DNA of 64,000 nt. It comes from Microbacterium nanhaiense. Its GTDB lineage: Bacteria > Actinomycetota > Actinomycetes > Actinomycetales > Microbacteriaceae. Positions 11,624-19,298 of the stretch are shown piece after piece. The stretch is taken from the NCBI RefSeq assembly GCF_014646015.1, contig NZ_BMMQ01000006.1, positions 1 through 64,000 of the forward strand, read 5' to 3'. The notes below the pieces were generated by a model. That model worked only from the letters and a program-made list of their open reading frames with translations, had not been told where the DNA came from and ran no database searches. The translations under genes were made by a program, and so were the position numbers. How positions within the stretch are numbered: the first letter of the stretch is position 1; each line of letters opens with the position of its first letter.

Positions 11624-11656
11624 TTTTACCCCCGCTTTTACCCCCCGTCGTTACCG
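11624..11656. promoter_or_regulatory. Direct repeats TTTTACCCCC(C)G, adhesin side
   Basis: TTTTACCCCCG (11624-11634) and TTTTACCCCCCG (11636-11647) follow each other with a 12-bp period, and a partial copy TTACCG lies at 11651-11656. Direct repeats spaced by about one helical turn fit cooperative binding by a MalT-type LuxR protein, and one is encoded next door. The sites lie about 200 bp upstream of the adhesin start. The binding partner is inferred. Confidence 0.45.
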
Positions 11657-11698
11657 TTCCGATATCAGACGTGTGAAGGAAGCCACGCGGAGCGGGAA

Positions 11699-11734
11699 GC
11701 GAGGGGCTAAGAGCTCCACTTCCTAGCCCCTCGC
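11699..11734. repeat. Inverted repeat, 11-bp arms
   Basis: GCGAGGGGCTA (11699-11709) and TAGCCCCTCGC (11724-11734) are perfectly complementary around a 14-nt loop. It lies in the divergent intergenic region, far from any gene end, so it is not an ordinary gene-end terminator; it may be an attenuator, part of a small RNA, or an operator. Confidence 0.55.
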
Positions 11735-11792
11735 GGGCGGCGGTGATACCGCTGCCCTGCGCGAGAACCGACTCAGAGCGGGTCCCGCGCGA

Positions 11793-11830
11793 CGTGCGGA
11801 TTCTCTCGCTGAGGGGTCGAGATCCGCACG
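11793..11830. repeat. Inverted repeat, 9-bp arms
   Basis: CGTGCGGAT (11793-11801) and ATCCGCACG (11822-11830) are perfectly complementary with a 20-nt loop, in the same divergent region as the other hairpins. Confidence 0.45.
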
Positions 11831-11936
11831 AACCGTACGCCGATCGGACGTCGCGGCTCTGCCGGGTCCGGTTGGGCCTCCCCACTGTGACGCATGCGCC
11901 GGCCCGATCTCACCCCCGCTCTCGTTTTCGCGAAGA

Positions 11937-11957
11937 TTTACCCCGCGGTTACCCCCG
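11937..11957. promoter_or_regulatory. Direct repeats TTTACCCCG/TTACCCCCG, luxR side
   Basis: TTTACCCCG (11937-11945) and TTACCCCCG (11949-11957) repeat with an 11-12-bp period and match the pair near 11624. They lie about 200 bp upstream of the LuxR gene, so they could serve autoregulation. Binding is inferred from the spacing and the neighbouring MalT-like gene. Confidence 0.4.
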
Positions 11958-12000
11958 CGCCGATCACCGCGCCACGGTGCCGCGGCGCCGCACCGAGAGC

Positions 12001-12079
12001 ATTTCCTGCCGTAGATCAGGCAGAAATCCGGCGGCCTTACGGCTAATCCAGGGCATCAATGCCCGAAAGATCCGTAAGG
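12001..12079. promoter_or_regulatory. Three-hairpin leader element before the LuxR gene
   Basis: Hairpin 1: ATTTcCTGCC (12001-12010) pairs with GGCAGAAAT (12019-12027) with one bulged C. Outer hairpin 2: CCTTACGG (12035-12042) pairs with CCGTAAGG (12072-12079). Inner hairpin 3: GGGCAT (12051-12056) pairs with ATGCCC (12059-12064) with a 2-nt loop, nested in hairpin 2. The nested, closely packed design ending 73 nt before the ATG suggests an ordered RNA leader or a protein operator. I do not recognise a known riboswitch class. Confidence 0.45.
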
Positions 12080-12152
12080 TGGCCTGTGGGGGAACGTTCT
12101 GTCGACCCTTTGTGCGTATCCCGGCGCCCGAAGGTGAGCGTGGGGAGTACGT

Positions 12153-14564
12153 ATGCGGGACGACCGAGAGAGACAGCCGCGCGCCGATTCGTTGGCGGAT
12201 CCGGCGCTGATCGTCGTGCGCGGATCCGCGGGGATCGGCAAGACCGACCTCGTTCGGCGCTGGGCCGGCACGCTCTCGGGCGCCGCGCTGCTGTGGCCGA
12301 GCATCGCTCCGCCGCGGAGCACGCGCAATTTCTGGATGCGCGCGATCACGCAGCTCCACGCCCGCGGGTGGATCAGCGATCGGGCGCTCTTCGACGCGAT
12401 CGACCGCGCCGGTCAGCCCGACGACGACATCCGCGACATCGTCGGCGGACTGCTCCACAGCATCGCCGACTCTCCCATCATCGTGCTCGACGACCTGCAC
12501 AGCGCCGTCGACGACGGCATGTACCTCGAGATCGTCAGCGACCTCGTGCACTTCCTCCGCGTCTGCGAGAAAACCCGCGCCGTCATCATTGAGAGTTCGC
12601 CCTCGCCGATCGACGCAATCGACCTCCCGGAACACATCGTGGTCAGCGAGGCGCACCTCCCACCCGTCGCGTTCCTCGGCCGGGCGAGCGGATCCGGCGT
12701 GGGGTTCTTGTCGTCCGCGCCGGGCCTGCGGGCACTGGTGCAGGATTCGCGGCTGCTCCGCGACGTGTGCATCGCCGCGATGCCCCATGAGATCGACGCA
12801 GAAGTGGCCGGCACGTTGACGGGGCGCGACGGCGCGGAGCTTCTCGAGACCTTCGCCCGTTGGGGTCTCGGAACACTCGAAAGCGGGCCGCACAAGTCAC
12901 GTTTCGTCTTTCGAGCCGACACGAGGATCGCGGCACTTGCCGAACTGCGCCGATCCTGGCCGAAGCTGCTCGTCACGACGGCGGAACGCCTGTCACGGCT
13001 CTACATGATGCGGGCAGAATACGACGTCGCTTTCGAGTTCGCTGTGCTCACGGGCGATGTGGCTCTGATCACCCGCGTCGGCCTCCGGATGGTGCCGTTT
13101 CCTATGGAACTCACGCCGGACATCGTCGATGCGATCGGCCGGCTCCCTCTCGAAGACATCCATAACAGCGCGATGCTCAGCCTTTTCGCCGCGACCGTCG
13201 CCGAGCAGGCGCCCCGGCCCGACCGTTCGACGACCGATCTCTACCGACACGCGGCCGACGCGGCACGCGCCTCGTCGCGCGGGCTTCGCCCGACCGAGCG
13301 TCTCGTCATGTTGGGCATCGAGTCTTACGCACTCCAGCACGCGGGGAACATGTCCGCCGCCATCACAGCCGCTCTGCACTTCGCCGAGCGCGCGGCGGCG
13401 ATGATCACCGAACGTGACATAGACGCCGAGCTCGCACACGTCTTCGGCAACTTCGCGTATCAGGTCGCCGTCACGCTCATCACCGGGGATGAGTTCACGG
13501 CCGCAGCCGCGCTCCTCACCCACCTCGAGAGGTACTGTCTCGCACACGGCATCGAGTACCGGCGCCGCTTCGCGCTCGCGGGGCTCGCGTTCCTGGAATC
13601 CGTCGGCGGCCGAGTTCCCGCCTCGCTCACCCTCACGCAGACGACCGAGGGGCCGCTCACCTCACCCCTGCAGAGTTCGCGATCGTACGGGGCGTTCGTC
13701 AACGCCACGGCCGTCATCTGTGCCGGGCTCACGGGCGACTTCGACGCGCTTCAACGCGCCGTGACCACCCTCCGCGAACGTCCGCATCCCATGCACTGGG
13801 ACGTCCTGCTCTTCGGCGAGGTCATCCTCGACCTCGCCGCGGGCAACGTCGGCGCGGCGCGCGTGAGATTCGACGAGGCGGTGGGCGCGCACCTCGCCTT
13901 CTCCCCCTCCGCACCGTCGCCCCGCCGCGCCAGTTACGTGCGCTCGATCCTCGTGCTGTTCGGCGAGAATCCGCGACTACTCGCGACCTCCGGTACGCGC
14001 ACGGCCGAGGATCCGCTCTCCCTCGCATTCAGCGCGGGGCGCGACATCGATCACGGCGATCAGGACGCGGCCGCCGCCAAGCTCGGCAAGGCCGCCGCCA
14101 GCGCGCACACGCCCCTGCAACAGCACGTCGTGTTCACCATGCTCGCGCGCCTGGGCGTCGCCAGCGAGGATCCGGAGACGACGCGGGATGCCGCAAGCCA
14201 CCTCCTCGTCCTCGCGCGCACGCACAAGCTCCGGCTCGCATTCGCACTCCTCACCCGCGACGAGCGCACGCGGATCCTTCAATCCCTCCGCTCGCCGGGC
14301 GAGCTTCGCGCGGCGTTCGCGGTCACGCGGCCACTCGCGCAGGAGTCGACTGCGGTCAACGCCTCGATCCTGACCGCGCGTCAGCTGGTGATCATCCGCG
14401 CCCTCGCAGATCTCGGCAGCCGCCAGGAGGTCGCGCGGAAACTCTTCCTGTCTCCCGGCACGGTCAAGGCACACCTGCGCGCCATCTACAAGAAGCTCGA
14501 CGCACACAATCAGGCCGAGGCCATCTACAAGGCGGCCGCGCTCGGCCTGCTACGCGGCCGTTAG
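12153..14564 (+). CDS. LuxR-family (MalT/LAL-like) STAND regulator
   Basis: An 803-residue regulator. Residues ~24-31 form a Walker A loop (GSAGIGKT) in an N-terminal P-loop NTPase, with a likely Walker B in IIVLDDLH (about 110). The middle is helical and TPR-like, as in MalT proteins. The last ~60 residues are a LuxR helix-turn-helix (LTARQLVIIRALADLGSRQE, then VARKLFLSPGTVKAHLRAIY). The start ATG 12153 follows SD GGGGAG (12142-12147) by 5 nt. It likely integrates a ligand with ATP and activates transcription; the ligand is unknown. It is divergent from the giant adhesin across a repeat-rich region, so adhesin control is a reasonable inference. It converges on vanY with an 8-bp gap and no terminator that I can see. 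Confidence 0.9.
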   Translation: MRDDRERQPRADSLADPALIVVRGSAGIGKTDLVRRWAGTLSGAALLWPSIAPPRSTRNFWMRAITQLHARGWISDRALFDAIDRAGQPDDDIRDIVGGLLHSIADSPIIVLDDLHSAVDDGMYLEIVSDLVHFLRVCEKTRAVIIESSPSPIDAIDLPEHIVVSEAHLPPVAFLGRASGSGVGFLSSAPGLRALVQDSRLLRDVCIAAMPHEIDAEVAGTLTGRDGAELLETFARWGLGTLESGPHKSRFVFRADTRIAALAELRRSWPKLLVTTAERLSRLYMMRAEYDVAFEFAVLTGDVALITRVGLRMVPFPMELTPDIVDAIGRLPLEDIHNSAMLSLFAATVAEQAPRPDRSTTDLYRHAADAARASSRGLRPTERLVMLGIESYALQHAGNMSAAITAALHFAERAAAMITERDIDAELAHVFGNFAYQVAVTLITGDEFTAAAALLTHLERYCLAHGIEYRRRFALAGLAFLESVGGRVPASLTLTQTTEGPLTSPLQSSRSYGAFVNATAVICAGLTGDFDALQRAVTTLRERPHPMHWDVLLFGEVILDLAAGNVGAARVRFDEAVGAHLAFSPSAPSPRRASYVRSILVLFGENPRLLATSGTRTAEDPLSLAFSAGRDIDHGDQDAAAAKLGKAAASAHTPLQQHVVFTMLARLGVASEDPETTRDAASHLLVLARTHKLRLAFALLTRDERTRILQSLRSPGELRAAFAVTRPLAQESTAVNASILTARQLVIIRALADLGSRQEVARKLFLSPGTVKAHLRAIYKKLDAHNQAEAIYKAAALGLLRGR

Positions 14565-14572
14565 ACCGGCTC

Positions 14573-15559
14573 TCAGCTGTCGTAATCGGTCGCGGCGGGA
14601 AGGCCCCAGAAGTCCTCGTAGGTCTCGTAGCCGCCCTCCGCATACGCCTTCGCGAGCTCTACACCCACATAGCGCAGGTGCCACGGCTCCGACTCGTAGC
14701 CGGTCGTGTCGGTGCCCGGCTCGCCGTAGCGCACGATGAACCCGTACTTCCACGCGTTCGCGTCGACCCACTGGCCCTGCGGCGTCGAACCGAACTCGTA
14801 GATCGTGCCGCAGATCTGGCCGTCGCAGGCGACGAGGTCGGCGGCCAAGCCCAGCTGGTGCTCGCTGTATCCGGGCCTCGCCGAGGTGAGCTCCGCCTGC
14901 TCCTCGCCGAGCTCGGCGACGAGCGAATCGTGCGCGGTCACCTGCGACGCGTAGTCGCGGTAACCGCTCGACAGGCCGATGGATCCCTCGCCCGTCTCCT
15001 CGACGGCATGCGCGAGCGCGTCGAGGGCCTCGGCCGCCGCCGGCGTCAGCGTGGAGCCGATGGGGCTGAACGTCTCGGGCACGACCGTCTCGGGGGCGAA
15101 ATCGATCGGTTCGATCGGTCGCTGCTTGTTCACCACGACCCAGGACCAGGCGGGGTGGTCCAGCGCGATGCAGCCATCCGCGGCACCGGAAACGACGCCC
15201 TCGCGGAAGGCCTCGCCGCCGCCGGCCGCCACCACGACGGCCTCCGCGTCTCCCGAGTCGATCGCCGACTTCACGGCGTCATCGCAGAACGCTTCCTCGG
15301 CCGAGTCTGCCCGTTCCGCGGGCTCCTGCGGATCCGCGGTCGGCGACGGTGTCGGCGCGGGCGACGGCGTCTCCGCCGCGACCACGGGCTGCGGTGCGGC
15401 GCCCGCGGATCCGGCCCCCGTCGTGAGCGCGGCGCCCGCGACGATCATCACACACGCAGACGCCGCCGAGGCGATCGTCACGATCGCCCGGCGGCGGCGG
15501 CGCTCCGCCCGGCGCAGCATCTGTGCGCGCCGAACGTCGGACCGGAGCGGGGAAGTCAT
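14573..15559 (-). CDS. VanY-type D-Ala-D-Ala carboxypeptidase (M15)
   Basis: A 328-residue membrane or exported peptidase. A basic start (RRAERRRRR) and one hydrophobic segment (IVTIASAASACVMIVAGAAL) are followed by a Pro/Thr-rich linker, so the catalytic domain lies outside the membrane. The M15 zinc-site motifs are present: SGYRDYASQ, SEHQLGLAADL (SxHxxGxAxD) and EPWHLRYVG. The enzyme is expected to trim the terminal D-Ala of peptidoglycan peptides. The 170 residues between TM and SGYRDY include a PASTA-free region of unknown role. Its ATG (15559) overlaps the TGA of the epimerase gene as ATGA, with AAGG just upstream, so the two genes are translationally coupled although their functions look unrelated. 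Housekeeping wall turnover is more likely than vancomycin resistance, since no vanHAX genes are here. Confidence 0.88.
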   Translation of the reverse strand: MTSPLRSDVRRAQMLRRAERRRRRAIVTIASAASACVMIVAGAALTTGAGSAGAAPQPVVAAETPSPAPTPSPTADPQEPAERADSAEEAFCDDAVKSAIDSGDAEAVVVAAGGGEAFREGVVSGAADGCIALDHPAWSWVVVNKQRPIEPIDFAPETVVPETFSPIGSTLTPAAAEALDALAHAVEETGEGSIGLSSGYRDYASQVTAHDSLVAELGEEQAELTSARPGYSEHQLGLAADLVACDGQICGTIYEFGSTPQGQWVDANAWKYGFIVRYGEPGTDTTGYESEPWHLRYVGVELAKAYAEGGYETYEDFWGLPAATDYDS

Positions 15560-16503
15560 TCCTTAATTGTGACCCCGGAGTTCGTCGAGACGCTGACACC
15601 CCAACTAACATTCCAGCTCGCGCCGGGCTCGAGCCAGGTCAGGTTGTCGCCGGAATTGAAGCCGTCGGTGGGGATCGTCATCGGCTCGATGGCGACGGCG
15701 TAGTCCTGGCCCGGGTAGTTCTCCGTGGTGTAGACCTGCAGGTACTCGAAGTTCTCGTCCTGCCACACCGAGACCTTCGTTCCGTCCGCGGACTCGAGCG
15801 TCGTCACCGCGCGCCCCTCGTCATCGCGATCGAGCCCCGCGAAGCCCGTGTCGAGCGACACATCGCCCAGGCGGCGGCCGGCGCGCAGGTCGGTGTCGCC
15901 CGTCACGTCGCGTTCGGCGACGGGAAGCAGGCGCTCATCGACCTCGAAGAAGCGCGAAGCGGGCAGGGTGAGGGTCAGCTCGCGCGGATCCGCGCCGCCG
16001 ATGTGAAAGAACGGGTGCGTTCCCACGCCGACGGGCGCCGCCGTGTCGCCGACGTTCGTGAGCGTGTGCGTGACCGTGATTCCGTCGTCCGTGAGGGCGT
16101 ACTCGACCTCGGTGACGAGGGCGAAGGGGTAGCCGTTCTGCGGGACGACCGCGGCCGTCAGGGTCGCCTTTTCCTCGCCCGCCTCGACGACGTACGGCGC
16201 GAAACGCAGCAGCCCGTGGATCGCGTTGTCGAGATCCGGCTCCGTGAGGGCCAACTCCTGCTCGTACTCGGTGCCGTGCGGATCCGTCTGCTTCCAGATG
16301 CCGTCCGCGATGCGGTTCGGCCACGGGACGAGCACCGCGCCCGAGCACGACGGCGCCATGGTGCCCTCGGGGAAGGGCGTCACGACGGACACGCCGCCGA
16401 CGGTGAGGCCGCGCAGGCTCGCGCCGACCTGTGCGATGTGTGCGGTGACGTCGCCCTTGGCGAGGCGAATCTGCTGGCCGGTGGGATCCACGGGAGTATG
16501 CAT
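15556..16503 (-). CDS. Aldose 1-epimerase family protein
   Basis: A 315-residue galactose mutarotase-like protein. Recognisable family features are MAPSCSGAVLVPWPNRIADG (residues ~65-85), NAIHGLLRF with the catalytic His, and GVGTHPFFHIG with the second catalytic His. It interconverts alpha and beta anomers of aldoses. I choose ATG 16503 (MHTPVDPTG) over ATG 16539 because the longer frame would place its first codons in the terminator stem of the DEAD-box gene. The SD is weak. It is the first gene of a two-gene operon with vanY (ATGA overlap). Confidence 0.88.
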   Translation of the reverse strand: MHTPVDPTGQQIRLAKGDVTAHIAQVGASLRGLTVGGVSVVTPFPEGTMAPSCSGAVLVPWPNRIADGIWKQTDPHGTEYEQELALTEPDLDNAIHGLLRFAPYVVEAGEEKATLTAAVVPQNGYPFALVTEVEYALTDDGITVTHTLTNVGDTAAPVGVGTHPFFHIGGADPRELTLTLPASRFFEVDERLLPVAERDVTGDTDLRAGRRLGDVSLDTGFAGLDRDDEGRAVTTLESADGTKVSVWQDENFEYLQVYTTENYPGQDYAVAIEPMTIPTDGFNSGDNLTWLEPGASWNVSWGVSVSTNSGVTIKE

Positions 16504-16523
16504 GCGTCCATTCTGGCGCACGC

Positions 16524-16555
16524 AAATGGGCAGGGTCACCAGACCCTGCCCATTT
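16524..16555 (-). terminator. Terminator after the DEAD-box helicase gene
   Basis: A perfect 14-bp inverted repeat (AAATGGGCAGGGTC / GACCCTGCCCATTT) with an ACCA loop lies 9 bp past the helicase stop. The stem ends in AAA/TTT. It separates the helicase from the epimerase gene on the same strand. Confidence 0.85.
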
Positions 16556-16564
16556 CCGCGTGTC

Positions 16565-18643
16565 TTAGCGCGTCAGCTCTTCGATGCGCTCGTCACCGGG
16601 CTGCACCTCGTGGAACGGCGCGTCGATCTCGGCGCGGTCGAGCAGCTCGCTCATGCGGCGACGGCGGTTGCGCGGGATCAGCGTGACGACGCGACCCGAA
16701 CGACCGGCGCGGCCCGTGCGGCCGGCGCGGTGCATGTACGTCTTGTACTCGTCCGGCGCATCCGCCTGCACGACCAGGTCGACGTCGTCGACGTGGATGC
16801 CGCGGGCCGCGACGTCGGTCGCGACGAGCACCTGGATGTTGCCCTTCGAGAAGCGCTCGATGTTGCGCGTGCGCTTGGCCTGGTTCAGGTCGCCGTGCAG
16901 CGCGATCGCGCGCAGACCGTTGTCTTCGAACTGCTCGACCAGCTGGTCGGCGAAGGCACGGGTGCGGCTGAAGATGATCGTGCGGCCGTCGCGGTCGGCG
17001 AGCTGCTCGAGCACATCGCGCTTCGAACGCTGGTCGACGACGAACACCTGGTGGTCGATCGTGCCCGAGTCCTGGTCCTCGCCGGCGACCTCGTAGACCT
17101 GCGGGTCCTTGAGGAACTCGTCGACGAGCGCCGAGACCTCGCGGTCGAGGGTCGCCGAGAACAGCAGCTTCTGGCCGTCGGCCTTCGTCAGGCGCAGGAT
17201 CTCCTGCACCGGCTCGAGGAAGCCGAGCTCGCACATGTGGTCGGCCTCATCGAGGACGGCGATCTGGATCTGGCTCAGGTCGAGCTTGCCCTGACGCTCG
17301 AGGTCCTGGATACGCCCCGGCGTGCCGATGACGATGTCGACGCCCTTCTTGAGCGCACCCACCTGCTTGCCCTGGGGCACGCCACCGTAGACCTGGGTCG
17401 TGAACAGGCCGACGCTGCGCGCGAGCAGCTGCACCGTGCGGTCGATCTGCAGCGCGAGCTCGCGCGTCGGGGCGAGGATCAGTGCCTGCGGCGAGCGGCC
17501 GTAGGCGCGCTCCTTGCCCTTGCGGGCGCGGAGCAGCGCCTCCACGAGCGGCGCGCCGAACGCGATCGTCTTACCGGATCCGGTGCGACCGCGACCCAGA
17601 ACGTCCTTGCCCTCGATGATCGGGCCGGCCGTGGCCGCCTGGATCGGGAAGGGCTTGTCGGCGCCCATGCCCGCGAGGGCACGGACGATGTTGTCGCCGA
17701 GGCCGAGGTCGGCGAAGGTCTGGCCCTCTACCTCTTCGGCGGCGACAGCCTCCGACTCGAGACGCTCGTGCACGACGTCGATGCGCTCCTCGTGAGCGGC
17801 GGTGCGCTGGGGGGCCGCGTCGCGGCGCTCCTGCCAGGCGCGCTCGCCGGCGTTCTGCTCGCGCGGGGCGCGCTCCTCGCGGTTGTCCTCGCGCTTGTCG
17901 AAGCGGTTGTCGAAGCGGTTGTCGTCGCGCTTCTCGAAGCGGTTGTCGTCGCGCTTGTCGAAGCGACGCTCGCCGCGGTCCTCGAAGCGGCGCGGGCCGC
18001 GGTTGTCGTCGAAACGACGGGGCGCGCGGTCGTCGCGGTTGAAGCCGCCACGGTTGTCGCGGTCGAACGGGCGACGCTCGCCGCGGTTGTCGTCAAAACG
18101 ACGGGGCGCGCGGTCATCGCGGTTGAAGCCACCGCGGTTGCCGTCGAAACGACGCTCGCCACGGTCCTCGCGGTTGAATCCACCACGGTTGTCGCGGGAG
18201 AAACCGCCACGGTTGTCGCGGTCGCCGCGGAAACCACCACGCTCGCCGTCGAAACGGCGCTCGCCACGATCCTCGCGGTTGAATCCACCACGGTTGTCGC
18301 GGGAGAAACCGCCACGGTTGTCGCGGTCGCCGCGGAAACCACCGCGGTCGTCGCGGGTGTATCCGCCGCGCTCGCTGCGGTCGAATCCGCCCCGGTTGTC
18401 GCGACCGGATCCACCGCGGTTGTCGCGGTCGAACGAGCGGCCGCCGCGCTCGTCACGGTTGAACGGGCGACGCTCGCCACGGTCGTCACGACCGGTTCCG
18501 GCGCGGTTGAAACCGCCCTCGCGGGATCCGCCCTGACGCTGGTCGCGGTCATCGCGGTTCCAGCGGGGCTTGCGGTCTGCGGCGAACTTGGGGTCGAAGT
18601 TCCTGGCGGGACGACCGCCAGCGGGCTTCTTGTTTTTAGGCAT
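16565..18643 (-). CDS. DEAD-box RNA helicase with N-terminal RG-rich tail
   Basis: A 692-residue ATP-dependent RNA helicase. The core occupies about residues 300-690: Q-motif (FADLGLGDNIVRALAGMG..PFPIQ), motif I GRGRTGSGKT, Ia PTRELALQ, GTPGR, II DEAD (VLDEADHM), III SAT, V VATDVAARGIHVDDV, VI HRAGRTGRAG. Residues ~20-290 are low complexity, made of repeats such as RDNRGGFNRDDR and RGERRFDG, encoded by tandem DNA repeats at about 17880-18560. Many bacterial DEAD-box proteins carry RG-rich tails at the C-terminus; here the tail is N-terminal and very long. Such tails bind RNA and can drive condensates (known for the type, inferred here). Likely role: ribosome or mRNA remodelling in the cold or under stress. 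Start ATG 18643 has an AAGG SD about 12 nt away. Confidence 0.93.
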   Translation of the reverse strand: MPKNKKPAGGRPARNFDPKFAADRKPRWNRDDRDQRQGGSREGGFNRAGTGRDDRGERRPFNRDERGGRSFDRDNRGGSGRDNRGGFDRSERGGYTRDDRGGFRGDRDNRGGFSRDNRGGFNREDRGERRFDGERGGFRGDRDNRGGFSRDNRGGFNREDRGERRFDGNRGGFNRDDRAPRRFDDNRGERRPFDRDNRGGFNRDDRAPRRFDDNRGPRRFEDRGERRFDKRDDNRFEKRDDNRFDNRFDKREDNREERAPREQNAGERAWQERRDAAPQRTAAHEERIDVVHERLESEAVAAEEVEGQTFADLGLGDNIVRALAGMGADKPFPIQAATAGPIIEGKDVLGRGRTGSGKTIAFGAPLVEALLRARKGKERAYGRSPQALILAPTRELALQIDRTVQLLARSVGLFTTQVYGGVPQGKQVGALKKGVDIVIGTPGRIQDLERQGKLDLSQIQIAVLDEADHMCELGFLEPVQEILRLTKADGQKLLFSATLDREVSALVDEFLKDPQVYEVAGEDQDSGTIDHQVFVVDQRSKRDVLEQLADRDGRTIIFSRTRAFADQLVEQFEDNGLRAIALHGDLNQAKRTRNIERFSKGNIQVLVATDVAARGIHVDDVDLVVQADAPDEYKTYMHRAGRTGRAGRSGRVVTLIPRNRRRRMSELLDRAEIDAPFHEVQPGDERIEELTR
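17880..18560 (-). repeat. Degenerate tandem repeats coding the RG/DNRGG tail
   Basis: The DNA reads as repeated GGTTGTCGCGGTCG- and CCGCCACGGTTG-type units. Two blocks near 18140-18230 and 18240-18340 share long near-identical stretches, so unit number probably varies by slippage or unequal exchange. The antisense strand yields a long spurious Val/Ala-rich frame. Confidence 0.75.
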
Positions 18644-18814
18644 GCGAAACTAACGCACCTTCCGTAGGTGTTATGCGGCCACGACAGGACACATTCACAC
18701 CCACGTACACAACGTGGCATCCCTTAGCCGACCTACCTACGTTAGCGGTATGCCCTGGGAAACCCCGGGGTAGATGCCATTTTGGGTTCCTAGGGGCCGC
18801 CCGCCGGCTCGCGT
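18644..18814. promoter_or_regulatory. Upstream region of the DEAD-box gene with inverted repeat
   Basis: This region should hold the helicase promoter and 5' leader (minus strand). CCACGT (18701-18706) and ACGTGG (18712-18717) form a 17-bp inverted repeat with a 5-nt spacer, a possible operator. No gene is visible. Confidence 0.35.
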
Positions 18815-19290
18815 CTCGCGGAGATGACCCAGATTTTCGGTGCGAATCGACGGGTTCCTCCGAATGTGGTGGCCAGCCCCGCGGATCCGGGCCGGCGCCC
18901 CTGGCGCCCCCTGGCGCCCCGCTCGGCGCCCCGAAGTGCGGAGATGGCCCCGATCTTCGTCGTGATCCCAAGATGTCCTCCGGACTTGGGGGCCAGCTCC
19001 GCGGATCCGGACCGGCGCTGAGCGCGTGAACCCCAGCCGCGGAAGTGACTCCGAATTGCGGAGTCGTTCACCTTAATCCTCCGCAGTTAGGGAGCATCTC
19101 CGCGTATCCGGTCCGACGGCCGGCGCGTGGACTGGACAAACGCGTAGGCCTAATCGGGCGGGTGTCCACGAATTTCGGAGAAATCCGCGAGTCCATGTCA
19201 ACCTTGGGCGCGCGAACCCGAAGTGCGGACATGGCCCCGTGCTGCGGAGAGGGGCCGCAGTTCCTTCCGTAGTACGGGGCCATATCCGGG
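18815..19290. repeat. Hairpin repeat array, first block
   Basis: About five degenerate units share the layout left arm (GCGGAGATGACCCxGA..), short spacer, inverted right arm (TCCGxACTTxGGGGCCAxCT), then CCGCGGATCCGGxCCxGCGC. Good examples start near 18818, 18939, 19040 and 19220. The left and right arms are inverted copies, so each unit can fold into a hairpin. The block also contains a short run of CTGGCGCCCC copies at about 18900-18930. It fills the gap between the DEAD-box gene start and the DUF559 gene end. Confidence 0.75.
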
Positions 19291-19298
19291 ATTCGGGG

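Larger units (their letters stand above)
11432..12152. other. 721-bp structured intergenic region between adhesin and LuxR regulator
   Basis: This divergent promoter region holds no credible gene. It carries two clusters of direct repeats with a TTACCCC(C)G core (11624-11647 and 11937-11957). It also carries a chain of inverted repeats: 11699-11734 (11-bp arms), 11793-11830 (9-bp arms), 12001-12027, and a nested pair at 12035-12079 and 12051-12064. The repeats suggest a regulator array for the adhesin and a folded 5' leader, or a small RNA, ahead of the LuxR gene. Confidence 0.6.

Noticed and set aside
14573-15559. Vancomycin resistance gene
   Set aside because: M15 carboxypeptidase alone, without vanH/vanA/vanX or VanRS, is typical of peptidoglycan turnover.
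16226-18667. + strand frame opposite the DEAD-box gene (813 codons)
   Set aside because: Low-complexity Val/Ala shadow of the RG repeats; the minus strand encodes all helicase motifs.
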